Shown: positions 8,764 through 16,258, counted from the stretch's first letter. The stretch: 64,000 bases of DNA from Pseudomonadota bacterium (GCA_023404675.1 JAEYAW010000038.1:25733-89732); one strand, 5' to 3'. Numbers and translations: made by a program. The notes: generated from the letters alone by a model not told the origin.

Positions 8764-9672
8764 TTACCGACCCGTCTGGATCGGCGGGGCGCGGTTGTCG
8801 GGTTGCTGCGGTGGTGGAAACAAATCCATTGTCGGGGACGGTGACAAAGCGAGCGCGGTTCCCCAAGGATCACGCAGGACGAGACCGCTGCTGCTCATGG
8901 CTGTTCCGGGCGCACGGGCATGGATCGCGGCGAGGTCGTCAGCCGGGACCTGGAGCTGTATTTCGGCGAGACCGGTCGAGGGGCCGGTGCGCTCGCCGGC
9001 TCCCCGGCTGTTCCAGATATTGGTTGCCAAGTGATGGTGATAGCCGTTCGCCGCATAGAAGGTTCCGCCGGGATACCGGCAGGTGACGGCAAGGCCGAGC
9101 GTGCCGCCGTAAAAGGCTTCCGCCGGCGCGATCGCGCCCACCTGAAGATGGACATGGCCCACCGTCGAACCGGCAGGGAAGCCCTGCCATGTCCCGCCAT
9201 CGGTCGCATTGATGAGGCTTTCCACATCTAGCGGATCGCTTGGCATCTCCACCATGCCATCGCGTCGTTTCCAGGCGGAGGGAGGACGATCGGCGTAGAT
9301 TTCGATGCCGTTTCCTTCCGGATCGGAAAGGTAAAGCGCCTCGCTGACGCCATGGTCCGAGGCCCCGACCAGAGGCACGCGTGTCGCTGCCGCATGCGCG
9401 AGCCAGCGCGCAAGATCGGCCCGTGCCGGAAGGAGGAAGGCCGTATGAAACAGCCCCGCCTCCCGAGGAGAACGTCGCCGCGCCGAGGCGTCCCGGCGCA
9501 GCTCCAGCAACACATCGCCACCACAGCCCAGCTCTGCACGCGCCGCGTCACACCCCACCACGTCCAGTCCTACGGATCGATGGTAGAAGTCGGCCACCCG
9601 ATCGAGATCGTTGACTGTCAGGACGACGCGCGTGATCGAGAGCCGGGACGTCATCGATGCGACCACGGCCAT
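8764..9672 (-). CDS. Two-module VOC protein, catechol-2,3-dioxygenase-like (CatE/YfiE type)
   Basis: The protein has 302 residues built of two vicinal-oxygen-chelate modules. The C-terminal module keeps metal ligands: His in 'VGHVHLQVG', His in 'YHHHLATNIW' and Glu in 'LAEIQLQVP'. The N-terminal module ('ITRVVLTVNDLDRVADFYH' to 'LSDPEGNGIEIYADRP') is structural. Family members cleave catechols outside the diol or perform related metal-dependent chemistry. The gene starts three bases after the doxX stop, so the two are co-translated. Pairing with DoxX is frequent in catechol and quinone resistance operons. Confidence 0.85.
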   Translation of the reverse strand: MAVVASMTSRLSITRVVLTVNDLDRVADFYHRSVGLDVVGCDAARAELGCGGDVLLELRRDASARRRSPREAGLFHTAFLLPARADLARWLAHAAATRVPLVGASDHGVSEALYLSDPEGNGIEIYADRPPSAWKRRDGMVEMPSDPLDVESLINATDGGTWQGFPAGSTVGHVHLQVGAIAPAEAFYGGTLGLAVTCRYPGGTFYAANGYHHHLATNIWNSRGAGERTGPSTGLAEIQLQVPADDLAAIHARAPGTAMSSSGLVLRDPWGTALALSPSPTMDLFPPPQQPDNRAPPIQTGR

Positions 9673-9675
9673 GGG

Positions 9676-10092
9676 TCAGGCTTTCCCGATCGAGACCGGC
9701 GTGGGCTTCAGCGCATAGGGGCCGTCGCCGGTGAGCGCCAGCGCGACCAGCCCGACGATCCAGAAGGCCGGAAACTCCCAGCCGCCATTGGTGTTGGTGA
9801 AGAAGAAGCCGGCCGGACCATGAACGGCGAAGATGGCGCCGAGAAGCGGCGGGATGAGCGCAAGAGCCGCCGCGCGTGGCCATACGCCGAGGATCAACGC
9901 CACCGCGCCGACCAGTTCCCAGAGTATGGTGACATAGGCGAGCCAGCCGGGCAGGCCCAGCGAGCCGAAGTAGCCGGCCGTGCCGGCGGGCGTGAACACG
10001 AAGACTTTCAGCCCGACGTGAGCAAGGAACAGGATGCCCAACGCAATCCTCAGCGTCAGTGCGGCATAGGGAGCAGTACGATTGTCGATCAT
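9676..10092 (-). CDS. DoxX-family membrane protein
   Basis: The protein has 138 residues and four predicted membrane helices (about residues 10-30, 48-68, 72-90 and 105-122), with the DoxX pattern 'LRIALGILFLAHVGLKVF' and 'WELVGAVALILGVWPRAAALAL'. DoxX/CatD proteins are membrane subunits or partners of quinone or thiosulfate oxidoreductases. CatD works next to the CatE dioxygenase in catechol resistance of Gram-positive bacteria. Here it is directly upstream of and tightly coupled to a CatE-like VOC gene, so a CatDE-like pair is likely. Confidence 0.88.
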   Translation of the reverse strand: MIDNRTAPYAALTLRIALGILFLAHVGLKVFVFTPAGTAGYFGSLGLPGWLAYVTILWELVGAVALILGVWPRAAALALIPPLLGAIFAVHGPAGFFFTNTNGGWEFPAFWIVGLVALALTGDGPYALKPTPVSIGKA

Positions 10093-10233
10093 GACGGGCC
10101 TCTTTGTTTGAATGAACTTTTTGCACCCATGCCATATTTCCGGTCGCTAGATTATCCGGCCCGGCGGCAGGTAATTCCTTCCGAAATGGAATCTATTGGC
10201 GCACGGAAGCGATGCCTGGCGGGAACGCAAGAG

Positions 10234-10260
10234 GCCCGCGGAGATCCTGTCCCCGCGGGC
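10234..10260 (-). terminator. GC-rich hairpin after the qorB-like gene
   Basis: GCCCGCGG (10234-10241) pairs perfectly with CCGCGGGC (10253-10260). The hairpin lies about 70 bp downstream of the qorB-like stop on the minus strand. Only a short CTCTT tract follows, so it may be a weak terminator or a processing hairpin that separates the upstream and downstream halves of the leftward run. Confidence 0.5.
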
Positions 10261-10329
10261 AATCGCAAGACCGTTGCTGGCTGGTCGGGCTGCAGGCCAG
10301 GGCACGCGATCTGCGCGACCTTGCGCGCC

Positions 10330-11175
10330 CTAGCGCGCCAGCGCCGCCGCGACAGCCTTCGACAGCGGCGTGGTTGCGCGGCCGATGAGCCTTGAGAGCC
10401 CACGGCTGTCGTCGAAGAGCGCGCCCTGCGCGGCGCCGCTGTCATAAGCGGCAAAGGCAGCCGCCATCGAACCCGGCAGACCGGCTTTCTCCAGGACCGC
10501 CGCATAGTCGGCTTCGGTCAAGTTGCTGTAGGGGATGTCCTTGCCGGTCTGCCGGGAAATCTCGGCAGCCAGGTCGGCAAGCGTCCAGTCCTCGTCGCCG
10601 CCAAGCTCATAGACCTTGCCTTCATGGCCCTCGCCGGTCAGCACGACCGCAGCCGCCTCCGCCAGATCCTCGCGGGTGGCGGAAGAGATTTTTCCTTCGC
10701 CGGCGCAGCCGACGAAGGCGCCGTTTGCCACCGCGCCCGAAACCGAGCCCGTATAGTTTTCCGTGTACCAGCCATTGCGCAGGATCGTGAAGGCAAGGCC
10801 CGACGCCTTGATGGCGTCCTCTGTCTGCAAATGTTCCGGAGCCAGGTCGAGCGGCGAGGTGTCAGCATGCAGCAGGCTCGTATAGACGATGTGCCTGACG
10901 CCCGCCTTCTTCGCCGCCACGATGACGTTGAGGTGCTGCGCGGCGCGCTGGCCGACCTCGCTGGACGAGATCAGCAGCAGCGTATCGACGCCTGCCAGAG
11001 CCGCATCGAGCGTATCGGGTTTGGTGTAATCGGCGGCCTGTGCCGGAACGCCCAGATCAGCCGCCTTCTCCAGCGTGCGCGGCAGGGCGAGGACGTCCTT
11101 TGCGCCCCTTTCCAGCAGCTTTGCGATGGCGAGACGGCCGAGTTGGCCTGTTGCGCCTGTAACGGCGATAGTCAT
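10330..11175 (-). CDS. qorB: NmrA-type NAD(P)H:quinone oxidoreductase (QOR2/QorB-like)
   Basis: The protein has 281 residues. It opens with the NADP-binding 'VTGATGQLGRLAI' and contains 'VRHIVYTSLLHAD', 'FTILRNGWYTENY' and 'SSATREDLAEAAAVVL', which are characteristic of the QOR2/NmrA-like atypical SDRs that reduce quinones with NADPH. AAGGAG six to seven bases before ATG 11175 gives the start. It is followed by a 237-bp gap with a hairpin and then doxX. With the decarboxylase, VOC, DoxX and glutathionyl-hydroquinone reductase genes it points to handling of phenolic acids and their quinone products. Confidence 0.88.
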   Translation of the reverse strand: MTIAVTGATGQLGRLAIAKLLERGAKDVLALPRTLEKAADLGVPAQAADYTKPDTLDAALAGVDTLLLISSSEVGQRAAQHLNVIVAAKKAGVRHIVYTSLLHADTSPLDLAPEHLQTEDAIKASGLAFTILRNGWYTENYTGSVSGAVANGAFVGCAGEGKISSATREDLAEAAAVVLTGEGHEGKVYELGGDEDWTLADLAAEISRQTGKDIPYSNLTEADYAAVLEKAGLPGSMAAAFAAYDSGAAQGALFDDSRGLSRLIGRATTPLSKAVAAALAR

Positions 11176-11231
11176 GGTTATTCTCCTTACTTGATGGAAC
11201 AGGTTTCCGGCGACATCCGCCGGAGGGGTGG

Positions 11232-12275
11232 TCAAAGATTGGAGTTGGGGTCGGCAGCGGCGCCCGCGCCTTTGATCGGTTCGCCTAGCGCCGTCTTGAA
11301 CCACTCGACAACCCGGTCGATCACGGGCTGCTGATACCAGGGCAGGTCACCATGGCCCGCGCCTTCCACCAGCACATAGTCCGCCTTATGGCCCTTCTCC
11401 CGCAGCGCCTCGAACAACTGTTTGCTCTGCACCGGCGAGACGAGGTTGTCGGCGGTGCCGTGCATGATCAGGAAAGGCGGCTTGGCTCCTTCGAGATGAC
11501 CCAACGGGCTCGCGGCAAGCGCTTTGCCGGGATCGGCAGAAATCGGGGCGCCGGCGAAGTCGCGGAAGGCAGGCCCGTTGACGATCAGGGCTTCAGTCGC
11601 CGATGGCGACTGGTGCAGTTGCTGGACCTCGGGCGAAAAGCCCTCGGCGATGTTGAGGAGGTTCGAGATGCCGTAGATGGTGGCCGCCGCCTGAACGTCG
11701 GACGACTGGTCGAGGAAATCGCCCTTGTCGAAGCTCTTCTCGCCATTGGTGACGCCTACCATCTGCGAAAGATAGCCGCCGGCTGAATCGCCGAGCACGC
11801 CGATGCGGGCCGGATCGATGCCGTAGTCGGCCGCATGGGCGCGCAGGTAGCGCACCGCTGCCTTTCCGTCCTCCACCAGACCCGGGAACAAGTCGGGCAC
11901 GACGCGATACTCGACAGCCGCAACGACGAAACCGGCCTGCGCAAGCGCCGAGCGCATCTCGAAGAATTTCTCGTGATCGGCGGATGTAAATCCGCCGCCC
12001 GGGAAGTAGACGATCGCAGGCTTGAGATCGCTGGTGCGCGGCACCAGCAGCGACATGCGCAATTGTCGCACCGCACGCGTCGAATGGATCTGAGAATAGA
12101 TCACGCCACTGATCTGGTCGATCTGGCTCCGCGTTCCTTCGACGCGCACGACCTGCGCACCTTCCGAAAAACCGGGCAGTTGCGTGTCATTCGCCGATGC
12201 CTGCTGGGAGAAAACACTCATAGCGATGGCGCCTCCCAGGCAGATTGCTTTTATCATCTTCATCTTCATCTTCAT
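11232..12275 (-). CDS. Secreted alpha/beta hydrolase of the BD-FAE / hormone-sensitive-lipase type
   Basis: The protein has 347 residues. A signal peptide ('MIKAICLGGAIAMSVFSQQ' then 'ASAND') indicates periplasmic export. The lid and oxyanion region 'IVYFPGGGFTSADH' is followed by the nucleophile elbow 'GDSAGG', an Asp in 'MHGTADNLVSP' and a His in 'EGAGHGDLPW', which completes the triad. Feruloyl and other hydroxycinnamate esterases have this form, which would supply free phenolic acids to the decarboxylase encoded next to it; that link is an inference. The ATG at 12275 is preceded by GAGGAG. The coding start contains four CATCTT units (KM repeats), a harmless in-frame microrepeat. Confidence 0.86.
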   Translation of the reverse strand: MKMKMKMIKAICLGGAIAMSVFSQQASANDTQLPGFSEGAQVVRVEGTRSQIDQISGVIYSQIHSTRAVRQLRMSLLVPRTSDLKPAIVYFPGGGFTSADHEKFFEMRSALAQAGFVVAAVEYRVVPDLFPGLVEDGKAAVRYLRAHAADYGIDPARIGVLGDSAGGYLSQMVGVTNGEKSFDKGDFLDQSSDVQAAATIYGISNLLNIAEGFSPEVQQLHQSPSATEALIVNGPAFRDFAGAPISADPGKALAASPLGHLEGAKPPFLIMHGTADNLVSPVQSKQLFEALREKGHKADYVLVEGAGHGDLPWYQQPVIDRVVEWFKTALGEPIKGAGAAADPNSNL

Positions 12276-12339
12276 CTTCTGCTCCTCGATTGTCTGATAT
12301 GCGATCACCCCGCGGCGCGGACCTGTCAGGATCCATCTG

Positions 12340-12858
12340 TCAGTTGCGCCGCGCGGCGTAGCCCTCGGGCAATTCTTCCGGGCCGCAGGCGATGACCGTT
12401 TCGTCGTTCGCGCCGCGATCCTCGAGGAAGGTGATATCAGCGAACTCGTCGATCACCACCTTCGGATAGGTCGGGCCGGCGTCGCGATAGGCGTGCATCT
12501 CGTCCAGATGCTCGTTCTGGAAGCACACGGTCTTCTTCGGATCTTCGGCGATCCAGCGCGGGAAGAAGATCACGCCGTGCAGCTTGCGATCAGCGAGGTT
12601 GAAAGCGACGCTGACCGTCGTGCCGGTCGGCTCGTCCCAGGAAATTTTGAAGACGTCCGGCGCCAGGCGCACGATATGGGCGATCTGATCGCGAACCCAG
12701 CGGCCGCCGACCATGCCGCTATGGATGCGATAGTCGATCGTGCGGTCGTTCTTGACGTAAAGCTCGTACTGCCAGCCGTTATCATAAGTATAGATGAAAT
12801 GGCGGCCGATGAAGTCTGTCAGCTCTTCGGGCTTGGTGGATTCGAATTCGTTCGACAT
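12340..12858 (-). CDS. padC: Phenolic acid decarboxylase
   Basis: The protein has 172 residues and very strong family signatures: 'DFIGRHFIYTYDNGWQYELY', 'IDYRIHSGMVGGRWVRDQ', 'ISWDEPTGT' with the catalytic Glu, 'GVIFFPRW' and 'VVIDEFADITFL'. PadC removes the carboxyl group of p-coumaric, ferulic and caffeic acids to give 4-vinylphenols, without a cofactor, in the cytoplasm. AAGGAG about eight bases before ATG 12858 sets the start. It is the first gene of the leftward detoxification run and is divergent from a LysR gene across a 159-bp AT-rich promoter region, so induction by phenolic acids through that regulator is likely. Confidence 0.96.
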   Translation of the reverse strand: MSNEFESTKPEELTDFIGRHFIYTYDNGWQYELYVKNDRTIDYRIHSGMVGGRWVRDQIAHIVRLAPDVFKISWDEPTGTTVSVAFNLADRKLHGVIFFPRWIAEDPKKTVCFQNEHLDEMHAYRDAGPTYPKVVIDEFADITFLEDRGANDETVIACGPEELPEGYAARRN

Positions 12859-12968
12859 GACGCAATCTCCTTGTTTGAGCCGCACCTGGATTAAGGCAGC
12901 TCTGTTGTGTCCATGTGAATATTATATCTATTTATCCACATTAAAAGTTCTGATTTCGGTTGTATTTG

Positions 12969-12983
12969 ATCGAATAATTTGAT
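12969..12983. promoter_or_regulatory. LysR-type box between padC and its divergent regulator
   Basis: ATCGAATAATTTGAT at 12969-12983 is a near-perfect palindrome of the T-N11-A form that LysR proteins bind. It sits about 111 bp upstream of padC and 35 bp upstream of the regulator ATG. The surrounding 12900-12990 stretch is strikingly AT-rich compared with the genes on both sides. Confidence 0.55.
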
Positions 12984-13017
12984 GTGTTTTGGCGTCGACA
13001 TACATCCGGGAACAGCC

Positions 13018-13926
13018 ATGACGAATTTGCCGAGATCGACAGTCGAACAGTGGGGCGTGCTGCGCGCGGTCGTAGAAGAGGGCGGCTTCGCCCAGGCCGC
13101 CGAAGCCCTGAACCGCAGCCAGTCATCCGTCAGCTACGCTGTCGCTCGCCTGCGCGATGCCGTCGGCGTCGACCTGCTGGAGCATCGCGGCAGACGCGCC
13201 GTCCTGACCGAAGCGGGAGCCGCGTTGCTGGCGGAAGTCACGCCGCTGATCGAGGAACTGAACCGGATCGAGCGACGCGGGCGCGGGATCGCGCGCGGCG
13301 AAGCCGTGCGCATCCGTCTGATTGTCGATGCCCTGTTTCCGAAGGAGCGCCTGTTTGCAGCGCTCCAGCAGATCGCATCGGTCTATCCGGATGCCGAGGT
13401 CAATTTGATCGAGACCGTTCGCCAGACGGTGCATGACCTGCCGGCCGGCTCCTACGATCTGGCGATCCTGGTCATCGAGCCGGGTGCGATGGATACCGAC
13501 AGGATCGCAGATCTCAGCCTTGTCGCGGTCGCGTCACCAACCCATCCCTTACTTGACGGCAATCGGCCAGCAACCAAAGCCGCTCTCGCCAGATATCCGT
13601 CCGTCGAAATCCGCGGCTACGACAACGATGATGACAAGGAAACGAGGCAGGGCCGCCGCTGGCGCATGAGCACAGTCGAATCCGCCATCGACGCGGTCCG
13701 GCATGGCCTGTGTTACGGTTGGCTTCCGACTCACCTGATCCGGACAGAGCTGGAGAAGCACGAGCTCAGGCCACTCCGGCTGAATAGCGGCGGCTTGAGG
13801 CGAGTCCCGCTTGGGATCTACCGAAACGAGGCATCTTCAAGCAATGACGCTGCGACCGCTAAACTGGCACAACTCCTGGCAGTTCAGCCTGATGGCGAGT
13901 ATCCAGCCAATATGGGAAGGGGATGA
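13018..13926 (+). CDS. LysR-family regulator, divergent from padC
   Basis: The protein has 302 residues. The HTH 'GGFAQAAEALNRSQSSVSYAVARLRDAVG' is followed by a compact effector domain ('VRIRLIVDALFPKERLFAALQQI') typical of the PcaQ/YafC-like group that responds to small aromatic acids. The start ATG at 13018 gives the normal spacing to the HTH; the in-frame ATG at 12979 would lie inside the operator. Its divergent position and the LysR box make it the probable regulator of the padC-led operon. An AraC- or PadR-type regulator would be the usual partner of padC, so a LysR partner is less common. Confidence 0.9.
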   Translation: MTNLPRSTVEQWGVLRAVVEEGGFAQAAEALNRSQSSVSYAVARLRDAVGVDLLEHRGRRAVLTEAGAALLAEVTPLIEELNRIERRGRGIARGEAVRIRLIVDALFPKERLFAALQQIASVYPDAEVNLIETVRQTVHDLPAGSYDLAILVIEPGAMDTDRIADLSLVAVASPTHPLLDGNRPATKAALARYPSVEIRGYDNDDDKETRQGRRWRMSTVESAIDAVRHGLCYGWLPTHLIRTELEKHELRPLRLNSGGLRRVPLGIYRNEASSSNDAATAKLAQLLAVQPDGEYPANMGRG

Positions 13927-14378
13927 GCGCGTTCTAAAGGCAGGCAGGACAGTCGCCGATCGACAATCCCCAGCAAAGCGCATCGTCCCTCGATGCCGAT
14001 CTCCCGCAACATTGATGGAATACGGCGACGAGGTTGCGCGGGCATCAGCTCTTCCTGTCTTCAATATCCTGATCCGGTTGATATGATTAGGCCTCACCCA
14101 ACGCTAGCCGGTCCGTAAAGACGACATGACTGCTACTGCGTGGAGCCGAGAAACCGACTCTATAGCTTTTCCGCTTCTCAGGCTTTCAGGTTACCCTTTT
14201 TTTGCCTCGATCTAGCGTTGCAACTGGACGGCGCGGTCATGCCGGTACGCGGTTTCTGCTCGTCGGGCTGGGTGCGGGTCGCGAATCCCAGTAAGCACTT
14301 TAAGATGAAAATAACCAAGAAATTTATCGTGTTGCCGGCACCACTTATATTCTTGGTGTAGCTACTTCCACCCCGTAA

Positions 14379-14392
14379 AAGCTTGCAAGCTT
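14379..14392. promoter_or_regulatory. 14-bp perfect palindrome upstream of the DUF6499 gene
   Basis: AAGCTTGCAAGCTT is a perfect palindrome 45 bp before the start codon of the DUF6499 gene. Its position and symmetry suit an operator for a dimeric repressor, possibly the gene's own product or the AlpA-like HTH protein of the element. Confidence 0.5.
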
Positions 14393-14400
14393 CCAATTCG

Positions 14401-14419
14401 GGTCTGTCCTGCACAGACC
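14401..14419 (+). promoter_or_regulatory. Leader hairpin before the DUF6499 ribosome site
   Basis: GGTCTGT (14401-14407) pairs perfectly with ACAGACC (14413-14419) around a CCTGC loop. It lies just upstream of the GGGAGAGG ribosome site, so it could act in the RNA as a translation-control hairpin or in DNA as a second dimer site. Confidence 0.45.
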
Positions 14420-14437
14420 GACATTGGGAGAGGCGCC

Positions 14438-14653
14438 ATGCTGAGCATCGACTGGCGTGCCCCGGCGGCCTACAGGCACACCAAGAATCTGCCCGCTGCC
14501 GGGTTCGCCTGGGAATATCTTCGTCGCAATGACGAGTATCGCCGTGATTTCCAGACCATCGCCCAGGCCAGACGACCCGGCGTGCGGCAACTGGAACGGT
14601 TCGCACAACGCTGGGGGATGCGATTTCCCAAGCGATCCCGACGCATCGCCTGA
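14438..14653 (+). CDS. DUF6499 domain protein, probable N-terminal part of a split DUF6499-DUF2285 regulator
   Basis: The protein has 71 residues. 'SIDWRAPAAYRHTKNLPAAG', then 'FAWEYLRRNDEYRRDF' and 'LERFAQRWGMRFP' are the pattern of the DUF6499 'transcriptional regulator' domain found in this ICE family. GGGAGAGG before the ATG is a strong ribosome site. After 'RWGMRFP' the frame gives only 'KRSRRIA' and stops, while the +1 frame continues with a sequence that fits the same protein ('SDPDASPDRQTPFWSP') into the DUF2285 domain. Either a one-base insertion near 14630 has split the gene or a +1 shift at the CCC-A site (14627-14630) joins it. The domain call is secure; the split is an inference. 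Confidence 0.75.
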   Translation: MLSIDWRAPAAYRHTKNLPAAGFAWEYLRRNDEYRRDFQTIAQARRPGVRQLERFAQRWGMRFPKRSRRIA

Positions 14654-14699
14654 TCGCCAGACCCCGTTCTGGTCTCCGAGCCTTCAGCCGCAGGCGGTC

Positions 14700-15221
14700 A
14701 TGCTATCGCCTGTCGAGCAGGAGGACATGGAGGCGGACACGCGGATCACGCTCGCCCATCTCGACGGTCTCGATCTGCGTCGGGCGGCCGATGGCTGGCA
14801 TGGCATCTGGCACATCGACGATATCGCGCACCAATTCTGGCTGCCCGATGCCGTGCCAGATGGCGCCGCCTTCTATTCCGTGACCTTGCCGATGGATTCC
14901 TTTCTGGAGCTTCGCATCCATGCCGCGCGGCGTCTCTGGCGATCCCTGACACGGCGTCCGCCAGGACCACCCATCGGCGTGCTGCCCGACCAGCTTCGGC
15001 AATGGCACATCCTGTCGCTGCGGGCGCTCGACGCCCGGCTTCGCGGCGAGAGCTATCGCGCCATCGCCGAAGTCCTGCTCGGCTTTCGCGGCACCAAGGA
15101 GGACTTCGAGGGCGATCCTGCCAAGAACAAGGCGCGCAGGCTGGTTGCCCACGGCATCAAGATGATGCGCGGCGGCTATCGCCTACTGCTGCATTATCCG
15201 GTCAAGCCCGGCAAATCTTGA
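14700..15221 (+). CDS. DUF2285 domain protein, C-terminal part of the split regulator
   Basis: This open frame is continuous from 14631; the coordinates given start at the first in-frame ATG (14700), which has no good ribosome site. The product has 173 residues and the DUF2285 features 'LRQWHILSLRALDARLRGES', 'YRAIAEVLLGF' and 'AKNKARRLVAHGIKMMRGGY', which form a winged-helix-like DNA-binding end. DUF2285 proteins sit at the head of alphaproteobacterial ICE control regions and are thought to regulate them. The upstream codons 14631-14699 also read as protein that continues the DUF6499 half, so translation probably enters from there or the gene is broken. Confidence 0.75.
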   Translation: MLSPVEQEDMEADTRITLAHLDGLDLRRAADGWHGIWHIDDIAHQFWLPDAVPDGAAFYSVTLPMDSFLELRIHAARRLWRSLTRRPPGPPIGVLPDQLRQWHILSLRALDARLRGESYRAIAEVLLGFRGTKEDFEGDPAKNKARRLVAHGIKMMRGGYRLLLHYPVKPGKS

Positions 15222-15228
15222 CTCGGCA

Positions 15229-15516
15229 TCATGCCTTATTCGCGGCAGCCTGCTCCAGTATCCGCTTGTAGCCCTCGCGCGAAAGCCATTGCGCGCGTTC
15301 GAGGTGGCTTTGCCAGCATCGGCGCGTCCGCAGTTCCTCGGCTGCCGGATCGCGGTGCAGCACGATTCGCGCGACTTCCTTCCAGTCGGCATCCTCGGCC
15401 TTCGCATCGAGCAACCGCATGTAAGTCACGAAATGCCGCTCGTCATAGGGAGTGATCCCGTCGCCTGTCGGCGCGAGGTCATCCACGTCGGGATCGAGTT
15501 CAACCGGGGTTCGCAT
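15229..15516 (-). CDS. Small conserved ICE protein in reverse orientation
   Basis: The protein has 95 residues with an acidic N-terminus ('VELDPDVDDLAPTGDGITPYDERHFVTYMRLLDAKAE') and a basic C-terminal half ending 'LSREGYKRILEQAAANKA'. A member of this small family is regularly found beside DUF2285 in such elements, but I do not recognise a function. AAAGGGG before ATG 15516 decides the start; upstream in-frame codons run into a region of strong RNA or DNA structure. It stops seven bases after the DUF2285 gene, converging on it. Its leader carries CTGCGG/CCGCAG and the large structure at 15588-15735. Confidence 0.72.
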   Translation of the reverse strand: MRTPVELDPDVDDLAPTGDGITPYDERHFVTYMRLLDAKAEDADWKEVARIVLHRDPAAEELRTRRCWQSHLERAQWLSREGYKRILEQAAANKA

Positions 15517-15587
15517 AGTTATTCCCCTTTCTTCAGAAGAGTGCCTGCGGTGCGCCCCCGCAGATAAACTCTCTGACTCCTGGTGAT

Positions 15588-15735
15588 CGGGGAGTTCGAA
15601 ACCGTGACTAGACGGCCCCATGGCCTTTAGCTCGGAAAGCCTGTTGTATACGCCACAGGCTCCCCGACCATAGGTCAAGGAGTGCGTTGCCGTTACGGCC
15701 GGCAACAACCACTAGTCAGGGGTTTCGACGCCCCG
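15588..15735. ncRNA. Multibranched inverted-repeat structure, candidate structured RNA or DNA element
   Basis: The outer arms at 15588-15611 and 15712-15735 pair over 21 positions (ends CTAGTCA, then GGTTTCGA, then CCCCG) with two mismatches and two bulges. Inside are three perfect hairpins: GGCC/GGCC (15614-15625), GCCTGT/ACAGGC (15639-15660) and GTTGCCG/CGGCAAC (15686-15706). On the minus strand it would be the leader of the small reverse gene; on the plus strand it precedes HTH-repA. It could be an RNA regulator, a single-strand initiation site or a recombination/transfer site. I cannot assign it to a known class. Confidence 0.45.
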
Positions 15736-15861
15736 GAGCAGCGCGTCTGCTCCGATTTCACCCTTAGCCGATGCGTGCGCGATTGTCTTGACCGAATCCG
15801 CGCCGCAGGCGGTGAAACGCTGAAATATCTCGCCTTTTCCGGCTGACTATCACCCTTCAGG

Positions 15862-15913
15862 GGGGTGCCGCCAGCGCATAGGCGCAACTGCGGCACGCTA
15901 CAGGCCGCCGATC
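15862..15913 (+). repeat. 52-bp stem-loop repeat, copy 1
   Basis: This copy matches 61531-61582 at 48 of 52 positions. Both contain the arms GTGCCGC and GCGGCAC (7 bp) around an inner small hairpin near GCATAGG, and both end in GCTACAGGCCGCCGATC. The four differences all lie in the inner part, while the 7-bp arms and the right flank are unchanged. It lies 73 bp upstream of the HTH-repA operon start; the other copy lies 71 bp upstream of the right-end operon. Confidence 0.75.
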
Positions 15914-15985
15914 TCTCGCCATCGTCCGCCACAGCCCGCTGTCGATCCGACAGCCGCCTGTCTGACGAACCGGAGGTGATCCCCC

Positions 15986-16258
15986 ATGGCCATCCGCCGA
16001 AATGCGGACCTGCCGCCGCGCCTGCTGCGCACCAAGGAAGCTGCGCGCTTCCTCGGCCTGTCCATCCGCACCCTTGAGAAACACCGGACCTATGGGACCG
16101 GCCCGACCTACCGCAAGGTCGGCGGCCGCGTCCTCTACGCCCTGCGCGATCTGGAAGCCTGGACCTCGATCGGCACCCGCAAATCCACCAGCGACAAGAA
16201 CGCCGGCACGGTCTTCGCCGCCCGCCCGCTGACGCCGCAAGAGCGGGACGAGCTGTAG
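15986..16258 (+). CDS. AlpA/Xis-like helix-turn-helix protein
   Basis: The protein has 90 residues. 'LLRTKEAARFLGLSIRTLEKHRTYGTGPTYRKVGGRVLYALRDLEAW' is the MerR-like winged HTH of the AlpA/excisionase group, covering about residues 13-60. GGAGGTGAT eight bases before the ATG is a near-ideal ribosome site. The repA gene starts on the base after its stop. Proteins of this type act as excision directionality factors or as operon regulators. Here its place at the head of repA-parA suggests control of replication and transfer genes. Confidence 0.85.
   Translation: MAIRRNADLPPRLLRTKEAARFLGLSIRTLEKHRTYGTGPTYRKVGGRVLYALRDLEAWTSIGTRKSTSDKNAGTVFAARPLTPQERDEL

Larger units (their letters stand above)
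13927..14437. other. 511-bp junction between cargo block 1 and the backbone
   Basis: No convincing gene is present. From about 14100 the base composition changes and several dyads appear: ACCAAGAA (14314-14321) / TTCTTGGT (14350-14357), a 14-bp palindrome at 14379 and a hairpin at 14401. A T-run follows 14192. I see no tRNA or insertion-sequence end. This is the probable right edge of the first cargo insertion and the promoter region of the DUF6499 gene. Confidence 0.5.
15517..15985. other. 469-bp structured intergenic region before the HTH-repA operon
   Basis: It contains, in order, a CTGCGG/CCGCAG hairpin (15545-15563), a multibranched inverted-repeat structure (15588-15735), a GGGG/CCCC mini-stem overlapping its right arm, and a 52-bp stem-loop repeat (15862-15913). 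The divergent arrangement of the small reverse gene and the HTH gene makes it a promoter region for both. No protein gene is supported. Confidence 0.6.

Noticed and set aside
12251..12275. CATCTT microrepeat at the start of the secreted esterase gene as a phase-variation switch
   Set aside because: The unit is six bases, so copy changes keep the frame; it only adds Lys-Met pairs before the signal peptide.
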